Positions 1 through 9,463 are shown, counted from the stretch's first letter. The stretch is 64,000 nt of DNA from Candidatus Ferrigenium bremense (GCA_019449635.1 JAGRPI010000012.1:62001-126000), one strand, 5' to 3'. Numbers and translations: made by a program. The notes: generated by a model not told the origin, from the letters alone.

Positions 1-186
1 TGTCGTGCGGCGACCGGACGGTGCGTTGGTTCAGTTGCGCATGTGGGCCATAGTGCTGCCCTCTGATGGATCATCAAAGCACTGCGCTGTGGTATTGCGC
101 GGAACGAATTGGTGAGGTTCGGCACGTGAAGTGGATGGTCCGCGGCTTCAGGGCGGACGGACTTGTTCAGCGTTTCCTTGGACGGA

Positions 187-3100
187 TTAAGACGTGCTTT
201 CCGGCCGGTTCTTCTCCTGCCACCATGCGTAGATGACGGGAATGACGATGAGAGAAAGCAGCGGAGCGGTAATCATGCCGCCCACCAGAGGCGCGGCGAT
301 GCGCTTCATCACATCTGCGCCAGTGCCGGAGCTGACCATCACCGGAATCAAACCGGCTACGATCACCGATACCGTCATTATTTTCGGACGGATGCGCAGC
401 AGCGCTCCGTGAACGATGGCAAGCTGCAAGCTCTGGTGGTTCACCGGTTGGCCAGACCGGCGGAGTTCCGCGATGGACTGGTCCAGATAGAGCAACATGA
501 CCACGCCGAACTCGGCCGCCACCCCGGCCAACGCGATGAAGCCGACTGCGACCGCTACCGACAGGTGGTAGCCCAGCAAGTACACCAGCCAGAAGCCGCC
601 CGCCAGGGAAAAAGGCAGGCACAGCACGACCAGTAGCACCTTGCCGGAATGGCGGAAATTCAAATAAAGCAGCAGCACTACCAGCAGCAGTGTGAGCGGT
701 ATCACCCACATGAAACGTTCCTTGGCATACTGCAAACTGGCGTATTGCCCTGACCAGGCAATGGCGTAGCCCGGTTGCATGACAACATTTTTTGCCACCG
801 CGGCCTGCGCGTCCGCTATGTAACCGCCCAAATCGCGCCCGGCAAAATCGAGGTAAACATAGGCAACCAAACGGCCGTTTTCGCTCTTGATCTCGACCGG
901 ACCATCATTCACGCTTATCTTTGCTATCGTTCCCAGCGACACTTGCGCACCGGAAGGCGTCGTGATGCGGCTAGCCGCAAGCGCGGTGAGCGAATCGCGG
1001 AAAGCGCGCTGATAGCGCAGGTTGATCGGGAAACGGTTGCGCCCTTCGATCAGCATGCCGATGTTTTCTCCGCCGATGGCGCCCTGCACCAGGCGCTGCA
1101 CATCGGCTGCGGTAACGCCGTAACGCGCCGCCTGCACACGATCCAATGCGATATCTACGTAGCGCCCGCCGGAAGCGCGGTCGGCAAAAGCGTTGCGCGT
1201 GCCAGGTACGGAATTTTTTATGGTCTCTTCGATTTGCATGGCCAGTGTGCTGATGCCGGCAAGATCGGGGCCGGTAACCTTGATTCCCAGCGGCGTGCGT
1301 ATGCCGGTTGACAGCATGTCTATGCGCGTGCGGATCGGATACCCCCAGGAATTGGTCAGTCCCGGCAGGCGTACCTGGTTGTCCAGTTTGCGGATCAGAC
1401 CCTCCATGGTTTCGCCGGGCGGCCACTGCTCGCGCGGTTTGAGCTGGATCGTGGTTTCCAGCATCGAAAGCGGCGCCGGGTCGGTTGCGGTATCAGCGCG
1501 TCCGGCCTTGCCGAACACGTGCTCGACCTCGGGCATCTGTGCGATCAGGCGGTCAGTGATCTGCATGATATTCGCCGCTTCGTCTATCGACACGCCGGGC
1601 AGGGTGGTGGGCATATAAAGCAAGTCACCCTCGTTGAGCGGCGGCATGAACTCGCTGCCCAGTTTTGCAATCGGCCAGGCGGCGCTCAGCAAAAACAGCA
1701 GGCACAGCGACAGGGCAATTTTGCGTTTTTGCAGTGCGGACATCAGCAGCGGACGGTAAAGCGCATGCAGCAGCCGGTTCAGCGGGTTGCTCTGTTCGTG
1801 GGCGATGCGCCCGCGGATGAAATAACCCATCAGCACCGGGGCCAGAGTGATCGCAAGCGCCGCACTTGCGGCCATGGCATAGGTCTTGGTATAGGCGAGC
1901 GGAGCGAACAGCTTGCCTGCCTGTCCGGTGAGCGTCAGTACCGGCAGGAAGGATACGGTGATGATCAGCAGCGAAAAGAACAAGGCAGGCCCTACCTCGA
2001 GCGCGCTCTGGGTGGTGACTTTCCAGTAGTCTGGCTGGTCGCCTGCGCGCTCCAGATGCTTGTGCATGTTTTCTATCATCACCACCGCGGCATCCACCAT
2101 GGCGCCGATGGCGATGGCGATACCGCCCAGCGACATGATGTTGGCAGTTATGCCCTGGCTTTCCATGATGATGAAGGCGGCCAGAATGCCGATCGGCAGC
2201 GTGACCACCGCCACCAATGAGGAGCGCAGGTGGAATAAGAATGCGAGGCATACCAGGGCGACGATGATCGATTCCTCGACCAGTTTTTCGCCTAGCGTTT
2301 TGATGGCGCGATTGATTACCCCGGAGCGGTCATAGGTAGTGACCAGTTCGATGCCGGGCGGCAGCCCACCCTGCAATTCATGTAACCGTGCCTTGACGCG
2401 CGTGATGGTCTCAAGGGCATTTTCTCCGTAGCGCATGATGATGATGCCGCCGGTCACTTCGCCCTGCCCGTCCAGATCGGTCACGCCGCGCCGCAATTCG
2501 TGCCCGACCTGGATCTGCGCCACATCTTCCAGGTTGATGGGTACGCCTTGTGCGTTGATCCCCAAGGGGATATGCCGGAAGTCATCCAGGTTCTTCAGGT
2601 AATTCTGCGCGCGCACGACATATTCGGCGCGCCCCATTTCCATTACCGAACCGCCCCCCGACATATTGCTGTCACGGATCGCCTGCGCCACGCTTTCCAT
2701 GTCCAGGTTGTTGGCCGCCAGCCGGTTGGGGTTCATTTCTATCTGGAATTGCCGCACCATTCCGCCGATGCTGGCGACTTCGGCTACACCGGGCAGGCTT
2801 TGCAATTCGTACTTGAGGAAGAAGTCCTGCACGGCGCGCAATTGGTCGGCATCATAGCGGTGGTGCCGGTCCACCAGGGCGTATTCAAACACCCAGCCAA
2901 CACCCGAAGCATCCGGGCCCAGTGTGGGGATGACCTCGCGCGGCAGGCGGTCCTCACTCTGGCTCAAATATTCCAGTACGCGCGTGCGCGCCCAATAGGG
3001 GTCGGTGCCGTCCCGGAAGATGACGTACACATATGATTCGCCGAACATGGAAAAACCGCGCACGGCAGTCGAGCCCGGCACCGACAGCAACGCCGAGGTC

Positions 3101-3306
3101 AGGGGGAATGTGACCTGGTCTTCAACTATCTGTGGCGGCTGTCCGGGATAGGAGGATTTGACGATGACTTGCACGTCGGAGAGATCGGGAATCGCATCCA
3201 ACGCCATATGGCGCATGGAATATATCCCCCATCCCGCCAGCAACAGGGCGCCAAACAGCACCAGCAGGCGGTTCTTCAGCGACCATTTGATGATGCGTGC
3301 AATCAT
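187..3306 (-). CDS. cusA: CusA/CzcA-family heavy-metal RND efflux pump
   Basis: Inner-membrane proton-driven RND pump, about 1040 residues, the usual length. The protein shows the two-fold RND architecture: an N-terminal membrane helix, large periplasmic loops and a central helix block with the charged heavy-metal-efflux motif GAMVDAAVVMIEN. The segments NEGDLLYMPTTLPG and RIDMLSTGI match the part of E. coli CusA that carries metal-binding methionines, so Cu(I)/Ag(I) is the favoured substrate over divalent metals. I chose the ATG at 3306; a TTG four codons upstream is also in frame. It follows the adaptor gene with a 66-bp gap, so the two are probably one transcript. No outer-membrane channel gene is adjacent on the side visible here. 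Confidence 0.93.
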   Translation of the reverse strand: MIARIIKWSLKNRLLVLFGALLLAGWGIYSMRHMALDAIPDLSDVQVIVKSSYPGQPPQIVEDQVTFPLTSALLSVPGSTAVRGFSMFGESYVYVIFRDGTDPYWARTRVLEYLSQSEDRLPREVIPTLGPDASGVGWVFEYALVDRHHRYDADQLRAVQDFFLKYELQSLPGVAEVASIGGMVRQFQIEMNPNRLAANNLDMESVAQAIRDSNMSGGGSVMEMGRAEYVVRAQNYLKNLDDFRHIPLGINAQGVPINLEDVAQIQVGHELRRGVTDLDGQGEVTGGIIIMRYGENALETITRVKARLHELQGGLPPGIELVTTYDRSGVINRAIKTLGEKLVEESIIVALVCLAFLFHLRSSLVAVVTLPIGILAAFIIMESQGITANIMSLGGIAIAIGAMVDAAVVMIENMHKHLERAGDQPDYWKVTTQSALEVGPALFFSLLIITVSFLPVLTLTGQAGKLFAPLAYTKTYAMAASAALAITLAPVLMGYFIRGRIAHEQSNPLNRLLHALYRPLLMSALQKRKIALSLCLLFLLSAAWPIAKLGSEFMPPLNEGDLLYMPTTLPGVSIDEAANIMQITDRLIAQMPEVEHVFGKAGRADTATDPAPLSMLETTIQLKPREQWPPGETMEGLIRKLDNQVRLPGLTNSWGYPIRTRIDMLSTGIRTPLGIKVTGPDLAGISTLAMQIEETIKNSVPGTRNAFADRASGGRYVDIALDRVQAARYGVTAADVQRLVQGAIGGENIGMLIEGRNRFPINLRYQRAFRDSLTALAASRITTPSGAQVSLGTIAKISVNDGPVEIKSENGRLVAYVYLDFAGRDLGGYIADAQAAVAKNVVMQPGYAIAWSGQYASLQYAKERFMWVIPLTLLLVVLLLYLNFRHSGKVLLVVLCLPFSLAGGFWLVYLLGYHLSVAVAVGFIALAGVAAEFGVVMLLYLDQSIAELRRSGQPVNHQSLQLAIVHGALLRIRPKIMTVSVIVAGLIPVMVSSGTGADVMKRIAAPLVGGMITAPLLSLIVIPVIYAWWQEKNRPESTS

Positions 3307-3372
3307 GCCTGAGCCCAAAAAATCTTCGCGCCGGAGATGCGATGAGTTGGCGTTCCTTTGCGGAAAAACTTC

Positions 3373-4791
3373 TTAGTGTTTGCCTGCATCGTGGCTGTCA
3401 TGCATGCGCTGTGCGGCATCGCTCATCGATGCCGCCGCATCCAATAAGAATTGCCCGTTTACCGCAACCCGATCACCGGCTTGCAAACCGTCGGTGATTT
3501 CAACTGAATCGGTCGTTTCGACCCCGGTTTCCACTTTGACTGGCGAGAAGTGTCCCTCGCCCTCGGCCAGCATTACCCAATCGCCCTTGCCGGTGCGCAT
3601 TACCGCCGAGCGGGGTACGGCAAGTGCCTTATGCGGTTTGGCGTGAATGATGACATCAAGAAAAGAGCCCAGGAGAAGCCGGTTTTTGGCATTGTCGACG
3701 CTTAACCGCGCCTGTACGGTGCGTGTCGTACTATCGAACATCGGGGTAACGAATTGCAGGCGCGCCTTGATTCCCGGCTGGCTGGACTTTGGCAGTCCCA
3801 GTGTCACCTCATCGCCATCTTTCACCCAGGCCAGTTGATCGGGGAAAAGCGGCACATCGATCCAGACCCGCGACGTGTTGGCGAAGGAAAACAAGTTGTC
3901 CATCGGCTTGACGGCACTGCCTTCATGAACCTCTATCTTGGTGATGAAGCCCGACCGGGGTGCGCGTATTTCAACCACCTCCTTGGGCCGGTAGGTTGTA
4001 TTGAGGTATTCAGTCAGATGAGCGGCATCGTAATATTGGAATTTCTCGGTGTAGAGATTGCGTTCTTTTGCATTCATTTTCACCGCCATCATGTCGCTCT
4101 CGGTCATCTTATAGTCGGGATTCGTATGCGCGTCTTCGGACATCATGGGCACCAGAAGCTTGTCTTTTTCCTTGATCAGGTCGACATATTCGAACTGGGT
4201 TTTAAACAACTCCGGAGAATATATTTCATAAATCGCCTGTCCTTCCTCGACTTGCTGGCCGACCAGATTCACATGGAGTCTTTTGATGACTCCTTCGAGT
4301 TTGGAGCTCAGGTTGAAAACCAGGCTTTCGTCGGCAACCACGTTGCCATAAGCATGGATATCCTGGCTCAGCGTTTGCCATTCGGCCGTGGCCAGGCGCA
4401 CCCCCAGTCTTTGCTGCGAAGCGGTGTCTATATTCACACCGTGGCTATGTCCGGGTTGGTGTTCGCTCGGCGGTACCATTTCCACCAGATCCATGCCGCA
4501 AATCGGGCATAGTTCACCCGGCTGGTCCCTGATTACCTGGGGGTGCATGGGGCATACCCAAAGCTTCTTTGCCGGCCTGGCCTTGTCGGCGGTCACTATT
4601 TGATCGAGATTTGAATTGGCCGCAGGAGCGGCGGAAGAGTTGCCGTCCGGCCGGTTTGCCGAATGGCCAATATAGAAATAGCCGGCAATTGCCAGGATTG
4701 AGATCATGCCTATGGCCAGCCACCACTTCGCATGCCTGAAGACCAATGTGTCAAGCAATCCGTGATGACGTTCTTTTTCAGGCGAGACCAT
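3373..4791 (-). CDS. cusB: CusB-family periplasmic adaptor with heavy-metal-binding domain
   Basis: Membrane-fusion adaptor of an RND efflux system, 472 residues. Residues about 22-43 form one membrane segment (WWLAIGMISILAIAGYFYIG). Near residues 75-105 there is a small metal-binding domain with WVCPMHPQV and CPICGMDLV, typical of adaptors for Cu/Ag and related metals. The rest shows lipoyl/barrel-sandwich and beta-barrel adaptor sequence (for example the RAPRSGFITKIEVHEGSAV stretch). The C-terminus is His-rich (MHDSHDAGKH). It lies just upstream of the pump gene on the same strand. The adaptor would bridge the pump to an outer-membrane channel that is not encoded next to it in this window. 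Confidence 0.92.
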   Translation of the reverse strand: MVSPEKERHHGLLDTLVFRHAKWWLAIGMISILAIAGYFYIGHSANRPDGNSSAAPAANSNLDQIVTADKARPAKKLWVCPMHPQVIRDQPGELCPICGMDLVEMVPPSEHQPGHSHGVNIDTASQQRLGVRLATAEWQTLSQDIHAYGNVVADESLVFNLSSKLEGVIKRLHVNLVGQQVEEGQAIYEIYSPELFKTQFEYVDLIKEKDKLLVPMMSEDAHTNPDYKMTESDMMAVKMNAKERNLYTEKFQYYDAAHLTEYLNTTYRPKEVVEIRAPRSGFITKIEVHEGSAVKPMDNLFSFANTSRVWIDVPLFPDQLAWVKDGDEVTLGLPKSSQPGIKARLQFVTPMFDSTTRTVQARLSVDNAKNRLLLGSFLDVIIHAKPHKALAVPRSAVMRTGKGDWVMLAEGEGHFSPVKVETGVETTDSVEITDGLQAGDRVAVNGQFLLDAAASMSDAAQRMHDSHDAGKH

Positions 4792-4961
4792 TTTTATATC
4801 AGGCCGGCAACTGCTGCTGGTTCAGGAATAAAGGCTGGGCGATGGTTTATGCCGCTCGCCCGATGGACATCGTAATTTATAGGAATATTCATGATTTACA
4901 AGGATAGCCAATCCATGAGCCATGATACCCCATTAAACTGCCGATGCCGACGGCCATGGGG

Positions 4962-5303
4962 TTACTTGTCGGCGCCTTTGTAGCGCGAGTTCGGGATGCA
5001 CTGACCGGCTTTCTTTTCGGCATCCTTTTCGCATGACTCCATATCAAAGTATTTGTCGCAGATTTCCAGCCATCCCAATACCAGGCAATACGGCGCCTTA
5101 TCGGATGGGTCGGGCAGGTCGGCCATGCAATCCCGTGTGCTCTTGGTTGCTCGCTTGCATTCTTCGTTAGAACTGTAAATGCAGCTGTCTATGCGGATTG
5201 CTCCACTATCTGTCACCGGGCAAAATCTGCCGGCAAAGGCATATTGCGGAAGCCCGATTGCAATACATAACATCAGGCTGGTAAGAATATTTCTGGCTTG
5301 CAT
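4962..5303 (-). CDS. Small secreted Cys-rich protein
   Basis: A 113-residue protein that I cannot assign to a named family. It starts with a clear Sec signal peptide (MQARNILTSLMLCIAIGLPQYAFA). The mature part of about 89 residues has eight cysteines, an even number consistent with four disulfides, plus many acidic and lysine residues. An AGGAG-like ribosome site precedes the ATG (gagagatctct region read on the minus strand). It sits 170 bp upstream of the adaptor gene on the same strand, so it could share metal-responsive control, but nothing in the sequence proves that. Confidence 0.6.
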   Translation of the reverse strand: MQARNILTSLMLCIAIGLPQYAFAGRFCPVTDSGAIRIDSCIYSSNEECKRATKSTRDCMADLPDPSDKAPYCLVLGWLEICDKYFDMESCEKDAEKKAGQCIPNSRYKGADK

Positions 5304-5575
5304 AGAGATCTCTCCTCAAACGTTTATTATATTGTCCGGTACCCGCGAATTGGAGGCGCACCAGAAGCGGTTAGTTCCAAGTAACTGTGGCCGGCACAAT
5401 AATTCCACCATGAAACGTGGCTCAAGCACGGTCCCTGGAAGGGCGCATCTGGAATCCGGTATGGAATTTATTGGCACTGCAACCAGCGATTCGCTGCTCT
5501 ACAGATGAGTGCCATTCTACACGACAGTCAGCCCGATGTGATGCTACCATTGGCAACATTTAAGGGAAATAAAAC

Positions 5576-6184
5576 ATGAGTCATCCGGCTTTTTTCGATG
5601 CGGTACCAAAGATCAGTCTGTACGACCCGTTGGCCGAATTTCTCGGCGCGACGGAAGGCGGAATTTTGCAATATGGCTATTTCGATGCGGTACGGCTGGC
5701 CGGCCATTCCTGCCCGACGGTCGCCTCGGCCTATTGGATGACCTGCAAGGCGCTGGCCTCGCTCTATCCCGGCGCAATGCCGGTGCGCGGTGAAATCCTG
5801 GTGGAGTTCAGCCAGGACAGCACGAGCGGCGTGACGGGCGTCATTGCGAATGTCGTGAGCATGTTGACCGGAGCCATGGCCGACAATGGTTTCAAGGGAA
5901 TCGCCGGGCGCTTCAATCGGTGTGAGAAGCTGTTCTTCGCAGTGGATATGCCGGCGGAAATACGCTTCACCCGGCTCGATACGGATCAGTCGGTACTGAC
6001 GGCGGCAAACCTGCAACGCGTCCCGGCTTCACCGCGCATGCCGATGCTCATGGGAAATTGCCTGTCGGGCAGTGCGACCCCGGCCGAGGCCGCCGAATTC
6101 GGGAAGCTGTGGCAGGAACGGGTGCGCAGCATCCTGCTGGATCATGGAGATGACCCGGAAGTCTTCATCGTAAAGTCTGTCTGA
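5576..6184 (+). CDS. FmdE-like protein
   Basis: A 202-residue soluble protein. The motif GHSCPTVASAYWMTCKAL resembles the GH-x-CP-x(5)-G/A-x motif of FmdE-like proteins, which are found beside molybdenum formylmethanofuran dehydrogenase genes and in unrelated redox settings; here no such dehydrogenase is present. A second cysteine-containing segment (GRFNRCEKLFF) and GNCLSGSATP follow. Eight bases separate it from the hemerythrin gene, so the two are likely co-transcribed. Family assignment rests on the motif only, and the role is unknown. Confidence 0.55.
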   Translation: MSHPAFFDAVPKISLYDPLAEFLGATEGGILQYGYFDAVRLAGHSCPTVASAYWMTCKALASLYPGAMPVRGEILVEFSQDSTSGVTGVIANVVSMLTGAMADNGFKGIAGRFNRCEKLFFAVDMPAEIRFTRLDTDQSVLTAANLQRVPASPRMPMLMGNCLSGSATPAEAAEFGKLWQERVRSILLDHGDDPEVFIVKSV

Positions 6185-6191
6185 GCATCCC

Positions 6192-6575
6192 ATGAAACGA
6201 ACACCAGCCCTGCAACCCCTGTCGCGGGAACATCACACTGCCCTCACTCTGGCGAAGGCCTGCGAGCGTGCCGTGCAATCGTCTGATGAGGAACTGGTAG
6301 GCAAGACCTGCCAGCGCGTACTTCAGGCATTCTCCGATGAACTGGAGCCGCACTTCCAGATCGAGGAGCAATCATTGTTGCCGTTGCTGCGCAGCGCCGG
6401 AAACACGCCGCTTGAGCAGCGCACCCTGGAAGACCACCAGCAGCTGCGTGTGCTGCTCAATGGCTTGCAGCGCAACGATATCAAGGCTTTGGACAGCTTC
6501 GGCAGGCTCCTGACCCTGCATGTCCGGTTCGAGGAGAGGGAGCTTTTCCCGGCGCTTGAGCTTTTGCTGCCGTAA
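6192..6575 (+). CDS. Hemerythrin HHE-domain protein
   Basis: A 127-residue four-helix protein with the spaced His/Glu ligands of a di-iron hemerythrin domain: REHH near residue 14, HFQIEEQ near 53, EDHQQLR near 76 and HVRFEERELFP near 107. Such proteins bind O2 or NO, or sense or store iron; the precise role cannot be read from sequence. It directly follows the FmdE-like gene and ends 30 bp from the convergent cytochrome gene. The neighbouring cytochromes and DUF2249 gene fit a redox or NO-related cluster. Confidence 0.85.
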   Translation: MKRTPALQPLSREHHTALTLAKACERAVQSSDEELVGKTCQRVLQAFSDELEPHFQIEEQSLLPLLRSAGNTPLEQRTLEDHQQLRVLLNGLQRNDIKALDSFGRLLTLHVRFEERELFPALELLLP

Positions 6576-6605
6576 CGGCCGGGTGCAACCTCATCCCGCA
6601 TCGCA

Positions 6606-7031
6606 TCATTTTTCCCAAGTCCAGTTCGGGATGGCATGCACGACCATATAGTCCACCGCCGCTTTCACCTCGTCATCGGATAGCCTGACGTTGGAGCCGC
6701 GGGCCGGCATGGAGCCTTTTGGACCCCTGTATCCATGGATGGCATGGTCATAGAGAACTTCCCTGCCTTGGGCGAGGCGCGCCTCCCAATTATCCTTGTT
6801 GCCTATGCGCGGCGCGCCTCCCAATCCGGATCTATGGCAGATGCTGCAGGTGCTCTTGTACACCTTCTCACCGGTTGCCGGATCGGGGGTGGCCGCCGTT
6901 GCTGGTGGCTTGACCTCACTCAACTGGAACTGGGGTGCAGATGATGCGGGCGCGGCAGCTTCCTTGTTCCCGCCGCCACATCCGTAAAGAATCGCAAGCG
7001 TTGCGACAGCAATCAATATTTGTTTTTGCAT
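6606..7031 (-). CDS. c-type cytochrome lipoprotein (cytochrome c5 family)
   Basis: A short monoheme cytochrome. The start at 7031 gives MQKQILIAVATLAILYGCGG, a lipoprotein signal peptide with lipobox LYGC. An in-frame ATG at 7040 lies closer to the AAAGGA ribosome site, so the true start could be three codons earlier. The heme site is CSICH, and the distal part carries SMPARG with the methionine axial ligand. The C-terminal DDEVKAAVDYMV is typical of cytochrome c5-like proteins. It is a tandem paralog of the next upstream gene; only 19 bp separate them, so they should be co-transcribed. Probably an electron carrier anchored in the periplasm. Confidence 0.85.
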   Translation of the reverse strand: MQKQILIAVATLAILYGCGGGNKEAAAPASSAPQFQLSEVKPPATAATPDPATGEKVYKSTCSICHRSGLGGAPRIGNKDNWEARLAQGREVLYDHAIHGYRGPKGSMPARGSNVRLSDDEVKAAVDYMVVHAIPNWTWEK

Positions 7032-7050
7032 GTTGGTCATGATCCTTTGG

Positions 7051-7551
7051 TCAGCGAATTGTAGATTGTTTGGTCGCAATGGAAAACACATGCGATCCGA
7101 ACGAGCCAGGCGGTGCAGGCACGGAATACCACACCATATAGTCCACCGCCGCCTTGACCTCGTCATCGGACAGCCTGGCGTTCGAGCCGCGCGACGGCAT
7201 GGAGCCCTTGCTGCCCCGGTATCCGTTGATGGCGCGGCCATAAAGAATTTCGTTGCCCTGCGCGAGGCGCAGCGCCCAGTCCTGCGTGTCGCCGAGACGC
7301 GGCGCACCCCTCAGCCCGAGCCGGTGGCAAATGCTGCAGGTGCTTTTGTACACCTTCTCTCCGGTTGCCGGATCGTGGAGGGTCGAAGATTTCCCCGGCA
7401 AGGATGGCGGAGTGCCGGCTGAGATTTCCTTCGCTCCCGGCAATCCCGCAGCAGCGGGCACCGTGCCGGGCGCGGCCATTTCACCTTGCTTGCTGTCGCA
7501 TCCGGAAAGGAGTGCAAGCAATGCTACAACCACCCAAACCTGTTTTTGCAT
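7051..7551 (-). CDS. c-type cytochrome lipoprotein (cytochrome c5 family), tandem paralog
   Basis: The protein begins MQKQVWVVVALLALLSGCDS, a lipoprotein signal with lipobox LSGC; an in-frame ATG five codons upstream (7566) is an alternative start. The heme-binding CSICH and the methionine ligand in SMPSRGSNARLSDDEVK are both present. Residues from PATGEKVYKSTCSICHR onward are strongly similar to the downstream paralog, so the pair arose by local duplication. The linker between lipobox and heme domain is Pro/Ala/Gly-rich. It likely shuttles electrons in the periplasm; no terminal partner is encoded nearby. Confidence 0.85.
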   Translation of the reverse strand: MQKQVWVVVALLALLSGCDSKQGEMAAPGTVPAAAGLPGAKEISAGTPPSLPGKSSTLHDPATGEKVYKSTCSICHRLGLRGAPRLGDTQDWALRLAQGNEILYGRAINGYRGSKGSMPSRGSNARLSDDEVKAAVDYMVWYSVPAPPGSFGSHVFSIATKQSTIR

Positions 7552-7855
7552 GACTGCGTTACTCATTGAAGATATGTGCGGCTGAAGAGTGGGAGGCCGG
7601 AGGTCCGCAGTGCACGGCAAACCATCCAGAAGCCAATCAGTTGGCGACGATGTCGAGACCGCGAATGAGACGCGATGGGATGCGGCAAGTTCCCCAACGA
7701 CTGCCGCTGCGCGACTGAATAGGCCGGCATCCCTATCCTGTCGAGAACCGGGGCAGGGAATCGGCGCACCCGGAATCAGACTTGCATTTTTGGAATAACC
7801 CATTAAAATAGTCGGGCATTATTTTCAATCAACCTCTCTGACCAAGGAACCCAAG
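7552..7855. other. Intergenic region with divergent promoters
   Basis: About 300 bp between the cytochrome pair (leftward) and the DUF2249 gene (rightward). I see no gene. The stretch near 7797-7850 is locally AT-rich and is the likely promoter region of the DUF2249 gene, whose ribosome site AAGGA lies just before its ATG. Confidence 0.5.
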
Positions 7856-8116
7856 ATGATTCACAATTGCTCCAATTCCACCATGCCCGACATGCGTTAC
7901 CCGTTCGATGCCCGCGGCGTTGCCAAGCGCTTCCGCCACGCCGCCATTTTCGGTGCGTTCGATTCCCTGCATCCCGGCGAAACCATGCTGTTCTGCAACG
8001 ACCACGACCCGCTGCCGCTGCTCGCACAATTGAAGGACCGTTACGGCGATGGCATCGAAATCAATTATGTCGCCCGTGAACCCGGCCAGATCGTCATCGA
8101 TTTTACCCGCAAGTAA
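7856..8116 (+). CDS. DUF2249-family protein
   Basis: An 86-residue protein. The pattern DMRYPFDARGVAKRFRHAAIFGAFDSLHPGE followed by a hydrophobic strand and NDHDPLPL matches the DUF2249 family, a TusA-like alpha/beta fold often found with hemerythrins and nitric-oxide or respiratory genes. The biochemical role is unknown. The first residues (MIHNCSNST) include a cysteine, and an alternative ATG lies at residue 10. The AAGGA ribosome site supports the first ATG. It is the last gene of the small redox cluster. Confidence 0.75.
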   Translation: MIHNCSNSTMPDMRYPFDARGVAKRFRHAAIFGAFDSLHPGETMLFCNDHDPLPLLAQLKDRYGDGIEINYVAREPGQIVIDFTRK

Positions 8117-8193
8117 TCGTTTTATCCTCTCCCGTGACGGCGGCGGTCAGTGCCGCCGCCGTCGCACCGAATCTGCCGCACTGCGGTTGCCCG

Positions 8194-9312
8194 TTATCCC
8201 AGCAACCGTTCGGCTATCCAGTCCGCCACCTGTCCTGCACCTTCCGGAATCACCGGCTGAGGGCGCGGCGCATGGCAGATCTCTTCCAGCACCCCGGCAA
8301 AATTCCCCTGTTCCAGCGCATTCCTTGATACCTCGCGGCACAGGCTGTGCTGCCGCAGCCAGCCGGCCAGGGCGGGCGACTCCGGCCAGTCGGCGCGGCT
8401 GACGTACAGCACCGGCGTGCCGCTGCATGCGGCCTCGACGAAGCTGCCGTAGCCCGGCTTGCAGATCAGCGCATCGCTGCTGGCCAGCAGGTCGTCGAAG
8501 CTCATCGGCAGCGATTCGATGACGATGGCATCGGGATGCTCGACCCGCCAGCTCTGCTGCGCCAGCCAGCGTACGCCGTCGATGCGCGGCCAGCGTTCGA
8601 TGGGCAGGCGGCTGGCGATACCGCCCAGGCTGACCAGCACCAGCCTCTCTTCCTGCGAAAGTTTCAGGCGATGATCCAGTTCATCGCGCCGGTTGTTGCC
8701 GACAGCAGCGATCGGCGCGACCGGCACGAGATTGGGCAGATGTTCCATCGCCAGGCCGGGCGTGATGCGCAAAAAGGCATCGGCCTCGGCGTAACAGGCA
8801 TGGATCTGCGCGGCGATTATTTCATCTTCCGTTCGCCCTGAGCCTGTCGAAGGGTCTGTACGAATGGAATCCGGATCATCGCCGCAATAGTGGCGATAGA
8901 TGTCAAACCAGTTCAGCGAACACAGCGCCGCATTCGCAATGCCTGCGCGCTGCGCGCCCGCCAGCGGCAGGTAGCCGACGTTGGACAGCACCATGTCCGC
9001 GCCGAGCTCGCGCAGCAGGTGCGCCTCCTCTGCAACGCGCCTATCCCAGTCAACATGGAAGGCGCGATAAGCCGCGCGGCTCTCCTCGACATGAATGTCG
9101 ATCGCCGAAGACATCGCCATGCCGATGTCGCCCTCGCCGGGCAGATGGGTGAACGGCGCCTGGATACGCGAACGCAGATGGACAAGCGGCACGGCGGAGC
9201 GCACCGTGAGGCGCAGTTGCGGCATGCGTTCCTGCAGCCGATTCAGTGCCGGCGCGGTCTGCGCGACATGGCCGAAACCGTGGCCGGAGATGGAGACGAC
9301 GAGATGGGGCAT
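8194..9312 (-). CDS. MurG/UGT-like glycosyltransferase family protein
   Basis: A 372-residue protein with a GT-B-like layout. The N-terminus MPHLVVSISGHGFGHVAQTAPAL has the Gly-rich HGFGH loop of nucleotide-sugar glycosyltransferases. The C-terminal half has VLVSLGG and SSDALICKPGYGSFVEAACSGTPVLYV, the donor-binding motif seen in MurG and related enzymes. The acceptor is unknown. Around residues 147-159 the segment [16 protein letters not shown] is encoded by a copy of a genome repeat (8831-8867), which seems to have inserted in frame. It stands alone, convergent with the DUF2249 gene. Confidence 0.75.
   Translation of the reverse strand: MPHLVVSISGHGFGHVAQTAPALNRLQERMPQLRLTVRSAVPLVHLRSRIQAPFTHLPGEGDIGMAMSSAIDIHVEESRAAYRAFHVDWDRRVAEEAHLLRELGADMVLSNVGYLPLAGAQRAGIANAALCSLNWFDIYRHYCGDDPDSIRTDPSTGSGRTEDEIIAAQIHACYAEADAFLRITPGLAMEHLPNLVPVAPIAAVGNNRRDELDHRLKLSQEERLVLVSLGGIASRLPIERWPRIDGVRWLAQQSWRVEHPDAIVIESLPMSFDDLLASSDALICKPGYGSFVEAACSGTPVLYVSRADWPESPALAGWLRQHSLCREVSRNALEQGNFAGVLEEICHAPRPQPVIPEGAGQVADWIAERLLG
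8831..8867. repeat. Short repeat inside the glycosyltransferase gene
   Basis: The sequence begins GTTCGCCCTGAGCCTGTCG and is one arm of the palindromic repeat found elsewhere at 11791, 16171, 26243 and 63411. A degenerate second arm (TACGAATGG) follows. It is read through in frame as [10 protein letters not shown] in the host protein, adding no stop codon. Confidence 0.75.
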
Positions 9313-9463
9313 AGGGCGGTTTCAAATTACCTGGAGGGACAGAGTTTACCGCGAGTGGGGAAAGGGTTCGACTCCGGCACCACAGAGTTGTAAGATGTTT
9401 CGCACGGCGCGTGGTTTCCGGAGTGGTTGCGCCGTTTCTTCTCCACACAGTCAGGAGGATGCC

